NCBI GenBank assembly: GCA_026874595.1
Contig: CM049313.1
Span: 47,500,159 to 47,564,158, forward strand
DNA: 64,000 bases
Source: Sipunculus nudus
Taxonomy: Eukaryota > Annelida > Sipuncula > Golfingiida > Sipunculidae
Reading direction: 5' to 3'
Translations under genes and position numbers: made by a program
Notes under the pieces: model-generated
The model's database searches: none
What the model was told of the DNA's origin: nothing
What the model saw: the letters and a program-made list of their open reading frames with translations, nothing else
In this document: piece by piece, positions 47,441-60,789 of the stretch
How the letters are laid out: each line of letters starts with the position of its first letter
Position numbering within the stretch: position 1 is the first letter of the stretch

Positions 47441-50400
47441 TAATGTGGCAAATCTAGTCTGATTTAAGCTGTTTCAAAAGATCTTAATGAAAAACCCATG
47501 AGGACTATCACTGAAAGAAATAATTTTTATTAGGCAAAACAGATAAGTTGGGATGCATATTGTTGCAAAAATATATCTGATATCCACATTTTCCTTATTT
47601 TCAAGTATTGCAGTTTATAGAAGAGTAAAACAAAACATAAGTACCAGTATATTTATTATAGTAGCAATGGAAATGATGAAATATTGCAATATATAAGATT
47701 CTTCATGATAAATATCCAGTTATTTAAATGTAATAAAATAAAAACAACCCTGAAATATAGCCACCTTTTCTTGCTTATTATTTTCTGTCTTGTCAGACAG
47801 TGCAGTCTGTTCCGTGATATTTTCATGGTCAAAATATTAATTAAAATATATCTCAGCCTAATTGCCATATCTGGTGCATGTACTCTGTCTACTGACGTAG
47901 GGTGTATTTATCAAGACTGATGTGTGGACGTACCTCAGATGTCCCGCACATAATTCTCATTATAACAGCATCATTATTGAAGGGTCCCTCAGGAACACTA
48001 TTAATTTTATTTTGAAATAATTTGACAGGCAACGGATGACACATGAATGGTGGTGGCATACATACGGAAATGGAGTGTCTGCAGCTTTTTGATTCAGTGA
48101 AGATATTTACAAAGCTGCAGACACACTCAATCAGAATGTCATGTCTTCTGCAAGTCAAACACATACAAGAAGCTTATTCAGAGAGAATACCATGCAAAAA
48201 TTAAAAAAAAAACGAAAGGTGAAAGGTCAGATTTACTAATTCTAATGTGGACACTGCTAGCTTGAGCACATGTGAACGTTCACTGTACCTAGTTTCATTA
48301 TTTCAAAAGAGCAAGACTCCATTCTAAGGTGTATTTTGTTTTTGTTTTTCTGTGGTCCCAGTTATAGGAAATTCAATGGAAAGATTTGTGTACACTGTCT
48401 TGAAAACTGACTGCAGATACAACATATGAAAAAATGAGTAAACTTTAATTTTATTAAACTCTGTCAGCTTTGGTGTTCATTTACATTTCATTTATATTTC
48501 TGGAATAGGGTTTGTCATAGTTTATCACAGACTTGTATTTTGTTTTAAAGAGTGTGATCCATATATTTTTCCCTATCATAGAAAACATAGGGAATTTGCA
48601 AAAAAATTCTTCACCTTATGGAAAATGATTTGCTCAAAAGAGAAAATGGTCAATCTTTTTATTTTCCTTTTCCATCCTTGAACAGCTGAGTGTATCTGGC
48701 TTGTGATGTTTAAGTCTGAGAATCTCTCTGTGTCAGGTGGCTTCAGTTCATGACAGGTCTATTTATCTTCAAACTCTGAATATTCCTACAGTGCTATACT
48801 GGCTACCATTGATTATTACAGTGACATGGCAGACGTGTATCTAGGAACAAGTCATAATAATTATTCAGAAATTTTAAAGAAAAAAAAATCAAGGAGATCT
48901 TAGGGAGGAATCAGAGAAAATTCAAGAAATACTTTCTACCCTGGCGGCGTCCTTGTATTTACCACCGTGTTTTATTTCAATCTTTCCTTTAACCAGTGCA
49001 CTTAGAGAAAACATGCAAATTGGCTGCTTTTTCTCTGATATCCTCAACACAAAGTGAACATACTCTTCATGGAGCCTGCTTTACAGATGATTTGCTGATG
49101 GGTTTAAGAAAAAATTTGGCCAATTTATGGAGCAGTATTTACACCATTGGCATTTAGAAAACCGGCTGAACTCCTGTGAATAGCTTTGAACTGTGAGGTC
49201 CTCCTTGAACATCAATATATGACCTGCCGAGAGGGTTTATCTCTTTCTGCTTGACGCTTCAGGAAATCTACCATGGGTGCTTAGATCTTGCTTTTATACC
49301 TTCATGAAACATTTTTTCCAATAAATATCTTCTTCTTGAAAGGACTTTGATGGAAATCTTGCATATAGTTTATTTATCTTATTGTATCATGATCATGTTA
49401 TGTCACAATGCCGTTAATGTATATGAGTATGAGCACTAAATTGATATTCAGTTTATTCTTATATCAAATATTAGTATTTCGTCTGGAAGCCTGTAATCTC
49501 TCAAGTCTCGAGCTTGGAGCCGAGTTAGCCACACAAATGCAACTGGCTTGGGAAAAAAAAGATGGCTGACCTTAGTAGTAAGCAGAGTTTCATGACTTGA
49601 CTCAGCTTGCAAAATGTCAGCTGGCTTAAAGTGACCAGAAAGCCTAATCATTTGACAATGATACATAGTAACATTAAATGTTACAAAAAATCCATTTTAT
49701 TTAAACAAGTTATCTACATTGCATGTGACATATTGTATCCATATTACATTTTACTTGTTTGTGATTAAATATCGTGAGTATAGATTATCCCGGTGGTTTA
49801 ACTCATAAGCCAACATTTTCATACTTAAACAGTCACATCATTTCCCGTGAGCTACAAGAAACAAATTTAAAGGAAAAAACAATCCTGAACATGTTTTGGG
49901 CCTTTTTAATTGTAAAAAATCTATTTATTTTTTGTATTATTTTTTGAGCTGCACAAAATCGGCACACATTTGCTTAATGTAATATCTGTGGTGCCTCCTG
50001 ATAAATTTGGCTGGCTCAACTTAATCTTAACTAGGGTGGCTGCGTAAATTGTTCGGTGGCACCTCACTCTGCTCAAGACTGTATTGGCTGCAGGATGAAT
50101 TGAAATAGAACATTTAACCATACAAATTTTCCACTGATCATGATACAGTAGAGCGCTGTCACATCAAACACATCAAATGAATTTTTGTAATAACGAGTCA
50201 AAAAGGCCTGCAGTCAGGTGGTGAAGCTGAGTGGTGACCCTAATTAATTAGTTCTGGGCTGTTGCTGTCATTAGGTCAAAGGTGTGATAACTACAGCTGG
50301 TCATGCAACGCCAGGCTCGGTATACCCCTGAAGTGGCTGAGCAGTTTATCAGAGAGTACTTGTGTATTATCAACCATATCTTGTTTGTACTCAAGCAAGC

Positions 50401-53185
50401 ATAGTTCATCAGCTTGCGATGGGATGTCAGGCCAGACAACTTGGCAGTTTACTTGCAAGAGTATCAGTGTGGTATCTGTCGCTTATCACTTGTGCTCAAG
50501 TAGGTATAGATGTGAGGCCATAGCATGTTGGCTTGGCCATACAATTCATTCCGAGATGGCTATTGTGTCACTTACTTAAACTTGCTGTTTTTTATCTTAT
50601 TCATCATTTCAATTTTAATGTTAAGTTGAACACCAATGAATATGATCTCCTTGCTGTCACTTGCCAGAGATATGGAGTCAGAGAAAAGAAAATATACAGC
50701 ATTATGCGTGTGCCAAACTTGCGCCGCCTGCAGGCTGTATAAGAAACCAACTGAGCTACAATTTTAGTGATGTCATTTGACCTTTCCCTCCAGTGAATTT
50801 GTTGGAAAAAGTGGCACGCAAGTGTCCTTAAAACAGGGTAAAAGCAGTTTTACCTATCAAACTCAGCAATAAATCCGATATTTTATAAGTTAATTCCAGT
50901 CGTAAATTACTCGGGTCATAAAGAAACATGTTGTTCCCACAGTAATATTGCGTTAAGTTAATCATTAACTTTAGTATGAAATTGGCCCTTAGACCCCTGA
51001 CAGAATTTCCGAAAATTCTTTTTACAAAAGAAAAGCTTGTCCCCCCCACTTTCGGAAAAACAGCTCTCTACTGTTTCTGTTAGTCAATTTTTACATCCTG
51101 TGCAGCTTTTCACTGCATATAATCTCTTAAATCACCACTTTAATACAGCTTATGTATAAAAAAAAGATCATATGAGAAACCAGTATTTGAAAATTTAATT
51201 GAAGATGAAAATATAAGACTGCATACTGCTTTTGGGACTTATCTATGAAATTTATGGCTAAGATGATCAAATGTGTAACAACTCACATGTTTTAGTATGT
51301 GATGTCACCTGTGGTAGGTTTGTAAATGTAATTTTGACTTATTAAATTAAGTTTAATTTAAGGCTCATTTCTGTGGTGGACTATAAATAATTGGATCTAT
51401 TGTCTTTTATCATTGTGGGCAAGAACCAGCTTTTCTGCATTAAATCACTACTTGTACTCGATATACTCTCCATTTTTATCACAGATATATTAAGGGTTTA
51501 CATCCTTTACCAAATTCACATGTAAGGAATACAAATACTTCGGTTTTTAAAAAAAAGTGACAAACGGGCAAAATATAATGTAAAATTGTAACAATCAACT
51601 TCTTTACTAAGTAAAGTATTTTGAATTTTTTGTATGTTTTCTTCAAATTTGCTGCCTTGGAAATGAATGCTGTAGCTAGTTGCCAGATAAAAGAGCTCCA
51701 ATTTAAAATTTCCACCATAGAAAAGGGACAGATAAACCAGGGGACAATTGAACTCCCCTCAATATGAGCAGGGCATGCCTTTGTATCTGCTGATACCAAT
51801 ATGTGTTATGCAAAATGCTAAAATGCAAATCAGTTTGCATCAAGGTATTAATACATTTAAACATTGAATGAACCTCTGATGTTCTACCAAGATTTCAGCA
51901 TTATATCTGTGCATGAAGTACTGGCATGGTGTGAACTAGGTGCCTAATACTTTAACCACTATACTATATCTTAGCTAGCTACCTTAGCTATGAATACCTG
52001 ACTCAGTAGGCATTTATAATGTACCACTAAGCCTACTTGAGTCATGTCACAAGCCATACTGGAAAATGCACTGCAAAGGCCATCCATTTGATTTCATCAG
52101 TCTCATGGAAAACAGCCAGTAATCTTAACATTAGCCCATTAGTGATGAATTGACACAAAAGGATACATGTGAACTCGCAACACAATGTGAGAAGCCATCT
52201 CTATGGTATGAGCCATTTCCTGTGTGGTGAACAGTTTTGCTATCATCCAATAACGCATGCAAACTATGCTTTGATTCAGAAATTAAATAAACATGGAGGG
52301 GATTTACCAATATGCTGAGTTATAACCAAATTTTTCTTGCAACTGGTAGGGGTATTAAGAAAGTATAAAACGGCTTACAATTTCCCTGATATGTCAAAAG
52401 ACAGCAGACATATAGGCCATGATCAAGGCCAAAAAAAATGACAAAAATATTTGCATCCTCATCCAGCAAACCAGTGGAGTCCTTGATACAAGATGTTAAG
52501 GCACTCTGACTCATAGTCTGACCCTGGTCCTAGACTCTCTAATGTAAGATCTCTAGAGACTGAACTTGCACTTCATCCTACCCTAGGCAGGTCATGTACA
52601 GTGGAGAACTTTTCTCTGTTGATGCATAATTGAACACCTTCAGGCGGTAGTCCTTGCTTGAAAACATGGTCTTTTTCTGTTTTTCTCTCTGTATTTAGCT
52701 CTCAATGTGTATTATGTAGTCATCTTTATTTGTCTGCCTGTTTCATTATCTTTCTGTTATTATTTTGCATTTTAAGTTGGGCAGTAACCATTATGATCAG
52801 AATATATGATTTTATGAAAGTTATTCATAAGTATGAAGCTTTTTCTGACATTTTTCCTCCTTTACCTGGTTGCAATTGTTGTTTCGTACCTTTGTCCACT
52901 TATCATTATTTCATTTCAAAATTACAATTTTTAAGTTACATTTTTTAAAGTTAAGTTCAAATAAAAAAAAATTGTGTTTTAACACATGTTTCAGCATGGT
53001 GCCCAGAGGTACCTTGTATATGCATACATTGGAATATATAATTTTTTATTCAGAAACTTTATTAAGATGTTTAAAAATGAAGATTAAAATCAGTTTTTAT
53101 TGGAAAACCCAGAGTTTCATTTTAGAACTCAGGTTTCAGAATAGATACATATCAAGTCCCAGAGCAACAGTTCATTATAATATTA
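47441..53185. other. 5.7 kb of mostly unique AT-rich sequence
   Basis: I found no exon pair, RNA gene or element border here. Open frames up to about 110 codons (50262-50579, 51479-51799, 52658-52948) are low in complexity or biased in composition and overlap frames on the other strand. A weak repetition of 'agagtacttgtgtattatc'-like and 'cttgtgctcaagtaggtata'-like words is present at 50340-50520. Confidence 0.35.
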
Positions 53186-53450
53186 AAGGGACCTATTCTA
53201 ATATCTGACATGTATTAGCTAAAGATAATCAATCCCTTGAACCTGATATATAAATTGGCCAGAAAACACTAACCCCACCACACACACAGGCTGTTTTTGT
53301 TTATATAAACATATGCATTTATGTTATATGCAAAAATAATCCAAACACAATCAACAAGGACATCAAGCAGCAAAATAAATCAGAATTTTGCAGAGGGCAT
53401 TTTGCAACTAGCGACCATTCAACTTCCACATGTAGGCAGCTATAACCTTC
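53186..53450 (+). repeat. diverged dispersed repeat, copy 2
   Basis: Collinear with 22683-22960 over about 270 bp. Begins 'taaagggacctattct'. Confidence 0.55.
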
Positions 53451-55755
53451 TTAGGTTACATGGTTTTTAATGGCTGCATGTCAACATTGATGTGTTTACT
53501 AACAGCTTGTGGGCATACAAGCTCATACATCCGTCACAGAGGCGTTATCAAATGAATTTCTTAGAGCTCATTTTTATGTACAAAGTGATAGCCAGAAATA
53601 ACAAGTTCTACAGAAATGGTAGGTGGATAGCTAGCTTTAAGAAAAAACTGTAACAGTTCTTACAGATGTTTATCAGACAGTTTTGAGAGCTTAAATAAGG
53701 TTGCTTGAGGAGAATTACCAAACAATCTTGCAGGTTGCAAGTGGTGTTGTACCTAAAGGCAAATCCAGTGGAAGATTATTTCCGTGAGAATCCTAATAAA
53801 GATGTGTGTTTTTGAACATTTTGCTGAAGGATATTAGAAATCTACAGGATATTGGATACCTTGCTGTGCTTGCTGTGGCTTCTGCAGCACAGCACCATAC
53901 TATAGCTGGCTTCGTATTCAGGGTAGTCAGATATTGCTAAATTTCACTGTTTCAGTGTTTGGTGAGACTTCCATTTTTTATGCTGTTTCAGCATATTAGT
54001 AATATATAAAGAATTAATCCAAAATGTAAATGTAAATTTTATTTGACATATACTCAGATGCATATAGTATAAAACCTCTATTCCTGTTTAGCATATTATA
54101 CCAGAGACAAAGAAAAAAAGACAGAATATTGGTTATGATTAAATTATGTTGTTTGAGACTCCATATGTGAGTTTGATTTTACCATACTTTTATGTCCAAC
54201 TGGCCTGACTGCCTGACGTATTTATATAAAATGGTTGTAGTTCAGTATGAACAATAAGTGACAGTCATCAATCCAGGATTTGTAGGTCCTGCTGGAGGAT
54301 ATTAGAATTCTGGAGGATATTGGAAGTCCGCTAGATGCTGAGAGCTGAAGCTGCCAGTGCTGCTAAACAGCATGGGATGTCTTCTCTAGCAGCACTGTTA
54401 CATAACTGTGATGCTGATTAAATATAAGGGAGCTGAGCAGGTCATGTGCTGGAAGTCTGAATTGGGTCTGCATGGTCACTGGCTTAATAGCAATACTGTA
54501 ACAATTTGTTGCCGTTGCAACCCAGAAATTCCTGCTCATGTAGAGGGGTTGATTATATAACAGCTTGATATATTCATGTAAATAATCATGAACAAAGGAG
54601 ATTTTAGTAAAATTAATAAGAATTAAATGAAAAATATAAAATAAGAAACAAAGACATAAGGGAAGATTTTTCAAGAATGGGTGCAGCTATCATGACAAAA
54701 TTTTGCTGACATATTGATCATGTGAAATTCAGAAGTGCCGCAAAGGTATAGATGAATGATTATAAGCTTTGCATATCTTGAGTTTATAATGGCTTTAGAT
54801 ATATTGAGTTTCCTAGTTGGAGGTTCTTGTTAGGCATGTTCTGAGCTGTGTGCCTTATAATTGATGTACTGCTTTGTATCTGTGGATGCTGTTGCTCTTT
54901 GTTCTCATCATATTATCTTCTTGAATTGACTCTCTGCTTGGGTTGGTGGCATCTTCATCTTTGGTTCCAATCAAAATTTTAAACATCTTGGGAGCGCCAA
55001 CTTGGAAGTAGCAACAAAAAACATTCTTTCCCTCTGATGGGTATATATTGCGGTATTTCAATATGAATAGGGACATAATCAGTGTATGCATGCTCAAGGA
55101 TTCTCTGTCATATGGCAGTATTGGTGTATTCTGTCACACAGTTGCCTGACATGTGGTGAAGACAGTCATGTGTGAAAAAGCATGATTTATCTGCATGGTT
55201 TGTAAACAATAGCCCATCATTTGTCTTAACAAGACTCATATTAGGCAAAAAAAAAAAAAATAAAAGGTATGGTTCTCGGACACTGCCTGCATCAGTTTTA
55301 AACTCCCACATCAAAAATTTTTATTTTGATTTTCAATAGAAACTTACCAATTTTGAGCTGCAGCGGCTTTGACATTTCTTTCAAGAAGAAAAATCATACA
55401 ATTTCCTTTGTTATGTATTGCTTTTACTTGTGTAGCAAAAAAAAATCTGTTCTTTTCATGCTTTTCCCTTATCATTTGACATTTTTATGGAAACATACCA
55501 AAAATTTAAAAATAAAAAAAACGCCGGCCTGCATTGATTTCTGAAAAAAAGTGCCTGAAAACCATACCTTTTCTTTATTTTGACCTTACTTTCCAATAAT
55601 TTTCTGTGTTTTTAGAAGGCAAGTAATTGAAACTGGTAACTTTGTTGTTCTGAAAAAAAACTGAAGTTCAATTCTTTTCCTTTCCTTTTTTAAATTCTTA
55701 CTTAAACAGGAGACAAGACAAAAACATTTACTTTATCCATAAAATGTTGATATAT
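53451..55755. other. unique sequence with a short internal similarity
   Basis: 'gctgaaggatattagaaatctacaggatattgga' near 53822 resembles 'gctggaggatattagaattctggaggatattgga' near 54290. An A14 run lies at about 55246-55260. No gene seen. Confidence 0.35.
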
Positions 55756-55756
55756 A

Positions 55757-56534
55757 CAGTGAAACCTCGTTGTGTCAAACTCGATTCAGTCGAATTCCAG
55801 CATGTGTCAAAGTCGAATGAGGGTCCCCTGCAACAGTTAAAACCTTACAAATTTAACTCCGCTTGTGTTGAAGTCAGATGTGTTGAAAACCCTGATGTGT
55901 TGAGGTCTTTTGTTGGTCCACAGCAAATATTTCTATCACTTAACTCGAAGTCATGTTTGGATAACAGTTGTGCACGGCCCATCAATCATGATTGAGCCGT
56001 GATGACCAGTCATAATTACTTAATACCGACAAGGCTCTAACTCTTCAAGCGTGATGGGTCTATACAAACATACAAAAATAAAGGGAGGAAGATGAGATCT
56101 ATATCAGACTGACTCTTATTTACAAAAGAGTACATTATACTGTATTAGTACTGCTTTACTTTTATATCGTTTGTGTCCTATTGCTATGGGGTCGTGGCCT
56201 GCTAGGCTGCTTAGCATAAGCTCCATGTAAGGACTATACAAACCTCTTTCAATCTCTCTCTTAGTTTTCTGTTTCAGTTTGCAATTCTATGACGCTAAAA
56301 GATATTGTTTCAACAAAATAAAAGAATGAAAAGAAATAATAATAAGAAATCCAAAGGATTCATGCAAACATTTGTGAGAACTATATAATATAGGCCCTAT
56401 ACATGTGCAGTATTTATCAATAATAATCACAGCTGAAGAAGGTTGAATATAATGAACACTGGATTTCTCGAACTCCGGTTGTGTCGAAGTAAATTCACCA
56501 GTCCCTTCCACTTCGACACAACAAGGTTTCACTG
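55757..56534. mobile_element. non-autonomous pogo/Tc1-mariner-like element (778 bp)
   Basis: Terminal inverted repeats CAGTGAAACCTCGTTGTGTC and (inverted right end) CAGTGAAACCTTGTTGTGTC match at 19 of 20 positions, and TA flanks both ends, the target duplication typical of Tc1/mariner elements. Just inside are more inverted words (cgattcagtcgaattcc near the left end; tcgaactccggttgtgtcga near the right). No transposase frame is present; the 83-codon open frame at 55744-55995 spans the TIR. Confidence 0.75.
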
Positions 56535-57531
56535 TATTTATATTGTATATCATAATTGTGGAGTGTGGTGGATTGAATAGGCTCTAATGAGTGCATTGCA
56601 CTCGCGACACAAATATAACCTAGTGTTCTTTACTCACCAAATGTGAACGATACATGGGGAAATCATATCTACCTGTCCTAATTGCTTCCAAGTTTTAAAC
56701 CAGCCAAATAATGCGTGATATAAAATGCCTGTTTTGTCCTACAAGGCTTGTTGTTGTTTTCTGAAGTGCATACTAATCCAGTTTAAAAATGATAAAATAG
56801 CTTGATAAAGGCAGCAACTATTAATTCCACAATATAATTGCATGTATTTGTATATGTGATATACTGCTTTAATAATCAACTTTAATAACAGGTAGTGGCC
56901 TTGACCACCATCAGTGTCCATCATTACCCTTATATTTTTATGTTTCATGTCATGTACATGATGTGGTTGTTGGATCTGCAATAATTATAAAATCAAATTC
57001 AGAGTTACCTGGACCATATTCATATATAGCCATCATCAAAAGCAACCAGATGCCGCGAGAATCAACAACAATTATCAAACGTGGGGTTATAGGTATCATT
57101 GTTGGTAAGGCTTTTACTATCATTCCTCTGTATGTGACTGATAGGGACCCATGGCCATGCAAGGTTCACAGTTACTGAGGGTTAGCTTTGTGAATAAGGA
57201 TATCTTTCAAATTACTTATTCTCCTTAATATAGATGAGAGGACAAAGCTTAATTATCTAAATTGGAGTCATAACCTTGAGTGGGACAGCGTCCTTCACCT
57301 TGTGTTGGGCTATATTGAGAAGAACACAATTGATCAAATTTCTTTTTGGATCAAGTCATTGATTACTTTTTTAAATATTTTGTTTTCACTCACCTTGACT
57401 GTAGCATTACCTTTTGCACAAGACTCATGGTGCCACCTATGATTTCCTCATTTGAGTTAAGTTTGTATGAAAGATTAGATTTCTTTTGAATGTAATGGCT
57501 TCGTGGTTGTCATGCAATGTGATATGCTCAT
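56535..57531. other. unique sequence, no gene seen
   Basis: Complementary open frames at 56950-57162 and 56963-57178 shadow one another with no sign of which, if any, is coding. Confidence 0.35.
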
Positions 57532-58433
57532 TGTATCCCCAGACAAAGTCGGGGGATACTATGTTTTCATGACGTTCCTGCCGCGGCCGCCACATATAAA
57601 CCTTGTTGGCGCAAAAACTCAAAAAATTTTTCACGGATCTTTACCAAACTTAATTTATGTATAGATATGGGTGAGAGGGTGACGTCTATTTAAAATGAGG
57701 TCATGACCTTGTCTAGGAGAGTGTCCTTGACCTTGAATAGGTCCAATTTTGGGGAAGATCTAACAAAAATTCTTAAATATCTCAAGAAATCTTGCATGGA
57801 TTGATCCCAAAATCAAGTTGATTGAAGATTATGGATAGGGTTGTCATGTTCTAGAAACTGGTGGCGCCACCTATTATTCTTTATTTGTTTTTGTGCCTTT
57901 TAATACCCCCAAAATTGCCACTTGACAGTACTGTGAGCATTTTAAGTCAAAAACTAATGGACAGGTTTCTTTTCTATTATGCATATACATAGATATGGGG
58001 TATGTTATGATGTTTATTTAAATTAGGGTCATGACCTTTCCTTTGAGAGTGGCCTTGACCTTGAATATTCCCATATTTGGTGAAATTCACACAAATTCTT
58101 TAATATCTTAGTAAGGGATACATGGAATGATCCAACAATCAAATTAACCGAAGATCTTGGATAGCTTTGTCTTTTACAGAAGACAGGTGGCGCCACCTTG
58201 TGTCATTTTCTTGTTAAAGTGATATTAATGCGACAACTTTGTAAAAATTTGAGGTACAGTCACCAAACCCACAGGTTTGATGCATCTTATCAACGGCTAG
58301 GTCAAGTTCAAACATGGATGACCTTGATGCATTGTTTCAAGGTCACAGCGGCGTTTATGCTAAAATGATGGGGGGAAGGGGGGTTAATTGTTTGGGAATT
58401 CTATGGCACCTGAGGTGCCAAGAAATATCTAGT
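57532..58433 (+). mobile_element. H3 Helentron-like non-autonomous element
   Basis: 5' near-palindrome at 57533-57559 (arms GTATCCCCAGAC and GTCGGGGGATAC, 11 of 12 pairs). The core has two units of about 327 bp, each with GGTGGCGCCACC (57860 and 58187) and an inverted AGGTCA palindrome (57698-57709 exact; 58026-58037 with one change). The 3' end has a decayed subterminal repeat (gtttgggaattc), a perfect hairpin GGCACCtgaGGTGCC at 58405-58419, and CTAGT at 58429-58433. The end matches 2736-2757. Confidence 0.78.
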
Positions 58434-58488
58434 TTAACTTGGTAATATAAGCTTGCATCACCTGTTGCACAAAGCTTGTCACTGTTTC

Positions 58489-59029
58489 GGAGCCACTATA
58501 GAACGCGGGCTTCGCTTGTATTGAGGAACATATAAATAAAATTGTCACCTCTCATTCCCTATTTTAACTCCTACTTTTCCCTGTAGATGTCCCTACACTC
58601 CACTCTTCTAACATAAACAACTACTAAGCATCAGAAGCGTCTGAATCGGGAATCGAACCTACGATCTCTAGACCAGGAGCCCTACACGCTACTAAGTGAG
58701 CCGTGAAGACGAGATACCAGCAGGAGCAAGTTTTGTTAATTTATATCTGCGATTAAAGAGGCATCTATCGCGAAAATGGGAAACCATTTAGTATTTTAAC
58801 AGGAAAATTAAACTTTAGGTGGGGGCTCCGCCCCCACGACCCCGTTCAGACGGGGAACCCAGGTTCCCCGGACCCCTCCTCCTCTAATATAATAAACTCC
58901 AGCTATGAGCAAAATTAAATACGGGAATTCTGAGGAAAATGATATGTATCGGCCTTTTCTAGGAAACAATTTATCATGCGACACCCGTTTTACCGGCGGT
59001 AGGCTGAAGCCCGGTTTCTATAGTTCTGC
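58489..59029. mobile_element. Mutator-like TIR element (541 bp) with 9-bp target duplication
   Basis: CACTGTTTC occurs at 58480-58488 and again at 59030-59038, flanking ends GGAGCCACTATAGAACGCGG and (inverted right end) GCAGAACTATAGAAACCGGG. Both continue into GGCTTC. A 9-bp duplication with G-starting TIRs fits the Mutator superfamily. Inside are a minus-strand tRNA-like sequence (58643-58710) and a GC-rich block (gggggctccgcccccacg near 58822, ggggaacccaggttcccc near 58854) that forms strong local hairpins. No transposase. Confidence 0.65.
58643..58710 (-). other. tRNA-like sequence with Pol III A- and B-box motifs
   Basis: On the minus strand the B box GGTTCGATTCC (58649-58659) matches the tRNA consensus exactly, and ggctcacttagtagcg, upstream of it on that strand, resembles an A box. 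Stem pairing is poor: the T stem has mismatches and no acceptor stem closes. This is therefore not a functional tRNA gene but a tRNA-derived (SINE-like) piece, possibly still able to recruit RNA polymerase III. Confidence 0.5.
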
Positions 59030-59038
59030 CACTGTTTC

Positions 59039-60789
59039 TACTATAATTCCTTTTAGAATTTTAATGATTTAGGTTAAACTGGATTGGCATAATGATTTGT
59101 TCTGATATTCTAGCCACCTATCAATAATAATTTTATATCTGCAATATCTATTGAAGAGCTTAAATTAAATTTACTTGTGAAAAAAAAATAATTAAATAAT
59201 GATGTGAAATTTTGAAATTCAGGGCTGTATATGTGGATGGTCTTAATGGAAAAAAAAGAGCACAAACATACCTTTTAATTTATTTGGTTTACATAAATAT
59301 TGGGGAGGACCTGAGGCTGGGAAATTGTGTGAACTTTCAAACTGTCTGTATATATGTTATTGCCATGCTTCTTAGTCATAAAAAAAAGAATATAATCAGT
59401 GGAAACTCTGTCACAAGACACCCTTGAGTAGTTAAGCTCAGCTACAATCTCAAACCAGCAATAGTAAAAACATGTACAACTGTGCTTCAGGATGTAGATT
59501 TGCATATAAACTGTATGCATAGGTAAGAGTGTATCTGCATTGTAAAAAAAATTGTGAAAATATTTTTTTTCTTTGATTTTATTTTGCTTCAATATATGGA
59601 AATTTGAGGTAAAAAAAACCCCATAAAACCAATGACATTTATGATAAACAAGGTAATGTCGGAGACGTCAAACCCCTTGCCAGGATGAAACTTTGTTATA
59701 TAGGTCTGCACACCTGTCACGGTTCAACAATCCCACCCCATGTCATCCCCAGTACAAAGCCACCTGCTAATACCTATCAATAGCTCTATACAATGAAATA
59801 GCCTTAACAATGAGACAGAATCCTTTGTATTGAAATTTTTTCACATTGATCCTGAATAACTCCAAAATTTACTGGATTGTTCCTTGGATTGTTTACCAAC
59901 CCTTCACAAAATTTCAGCAAATTCTGTTCTGAACTTTTGGCATAAATCTGCTGACATATGAAACTGAGAGTAATGTATAATACCTCTGGCCTTCTGGTGG
60001 AAATATTTAAAAAAATAATCCTTGCTAGTAGTAATATAAGTGAGTCAGTAGTACATGGGAGATAAAGGAGGTTCTGTTTTCTTTATCAACAAATCTGAGA
60101 GAGTATTGATTGTTCCAATGAACAATGAAGCATTGTGTATCATTGTTTACCGGGACAAGGGATTGTGCTTCTCAGCTGAAACTTGGTTGTCATGACGGTG
60201 TTGTTCTGCATGCATTACCATGCCAACATGGATAGACCAATAGGCATCAGCAGCACAATATGTTTCTTTATGTCTCCATTGATCTCATTATCAAGTTTAC
60301 AGATAGTCTCATATTGAGCAGTTTATAACTTAATTAAAAAAATAGATAATTATCACAAAGGAAAATCTTCTGTTATAACTCTGCAGTGTTGTCATAACAA
60401 AGAGTAATTCAGCATGTTTAAGGTGTAATACTTTCCATGAATGATAACAGGTGGCAGCACAAACCAAGCATTGCTCTTACTCACAATCCAATCAGGTCTC
60501 ACTTCTTTATACAGGGTTCAACATTAACTTTTGAAAGTACTTGCCCATTAGGGCAACTGATTGCTATCTTTTACATGTCCTACGTGAATATTTACAAATA
60601 AATCATTTTAAGCTTTACCAACTATGCCATTTCTGTAAACTTATATCTACCTGTATAACATGGAAATGGGCAAATCTAAGCATGAGTGCTTGCACCAAAA
60701 TCCTTTTGATACAATCTTTGTATACTGTATGTTAATTGCATATTTTTGTATCAATAAAATCTTTCTAAAACAAAATCAAACAAACATTT
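59039..60789. other. unique AT-rich sequence, no gene seen
   Basis: Complementary open frames 59212-59427 and 59275-59592 shadow each other. No exon borders or repeats recognised. Confidence 0.35.

Noticed and set aside
50262..50579. 105-codon Ser/Cys-rich frame as a gene
   Set aside because: No domain, no exon borders, and an overlapping open frame on the other strand.
58643..58710. Functional tRNA gene on the minus strand
   Set aside because: The B box is perfect, but acceptor and T stems do not pair properly.
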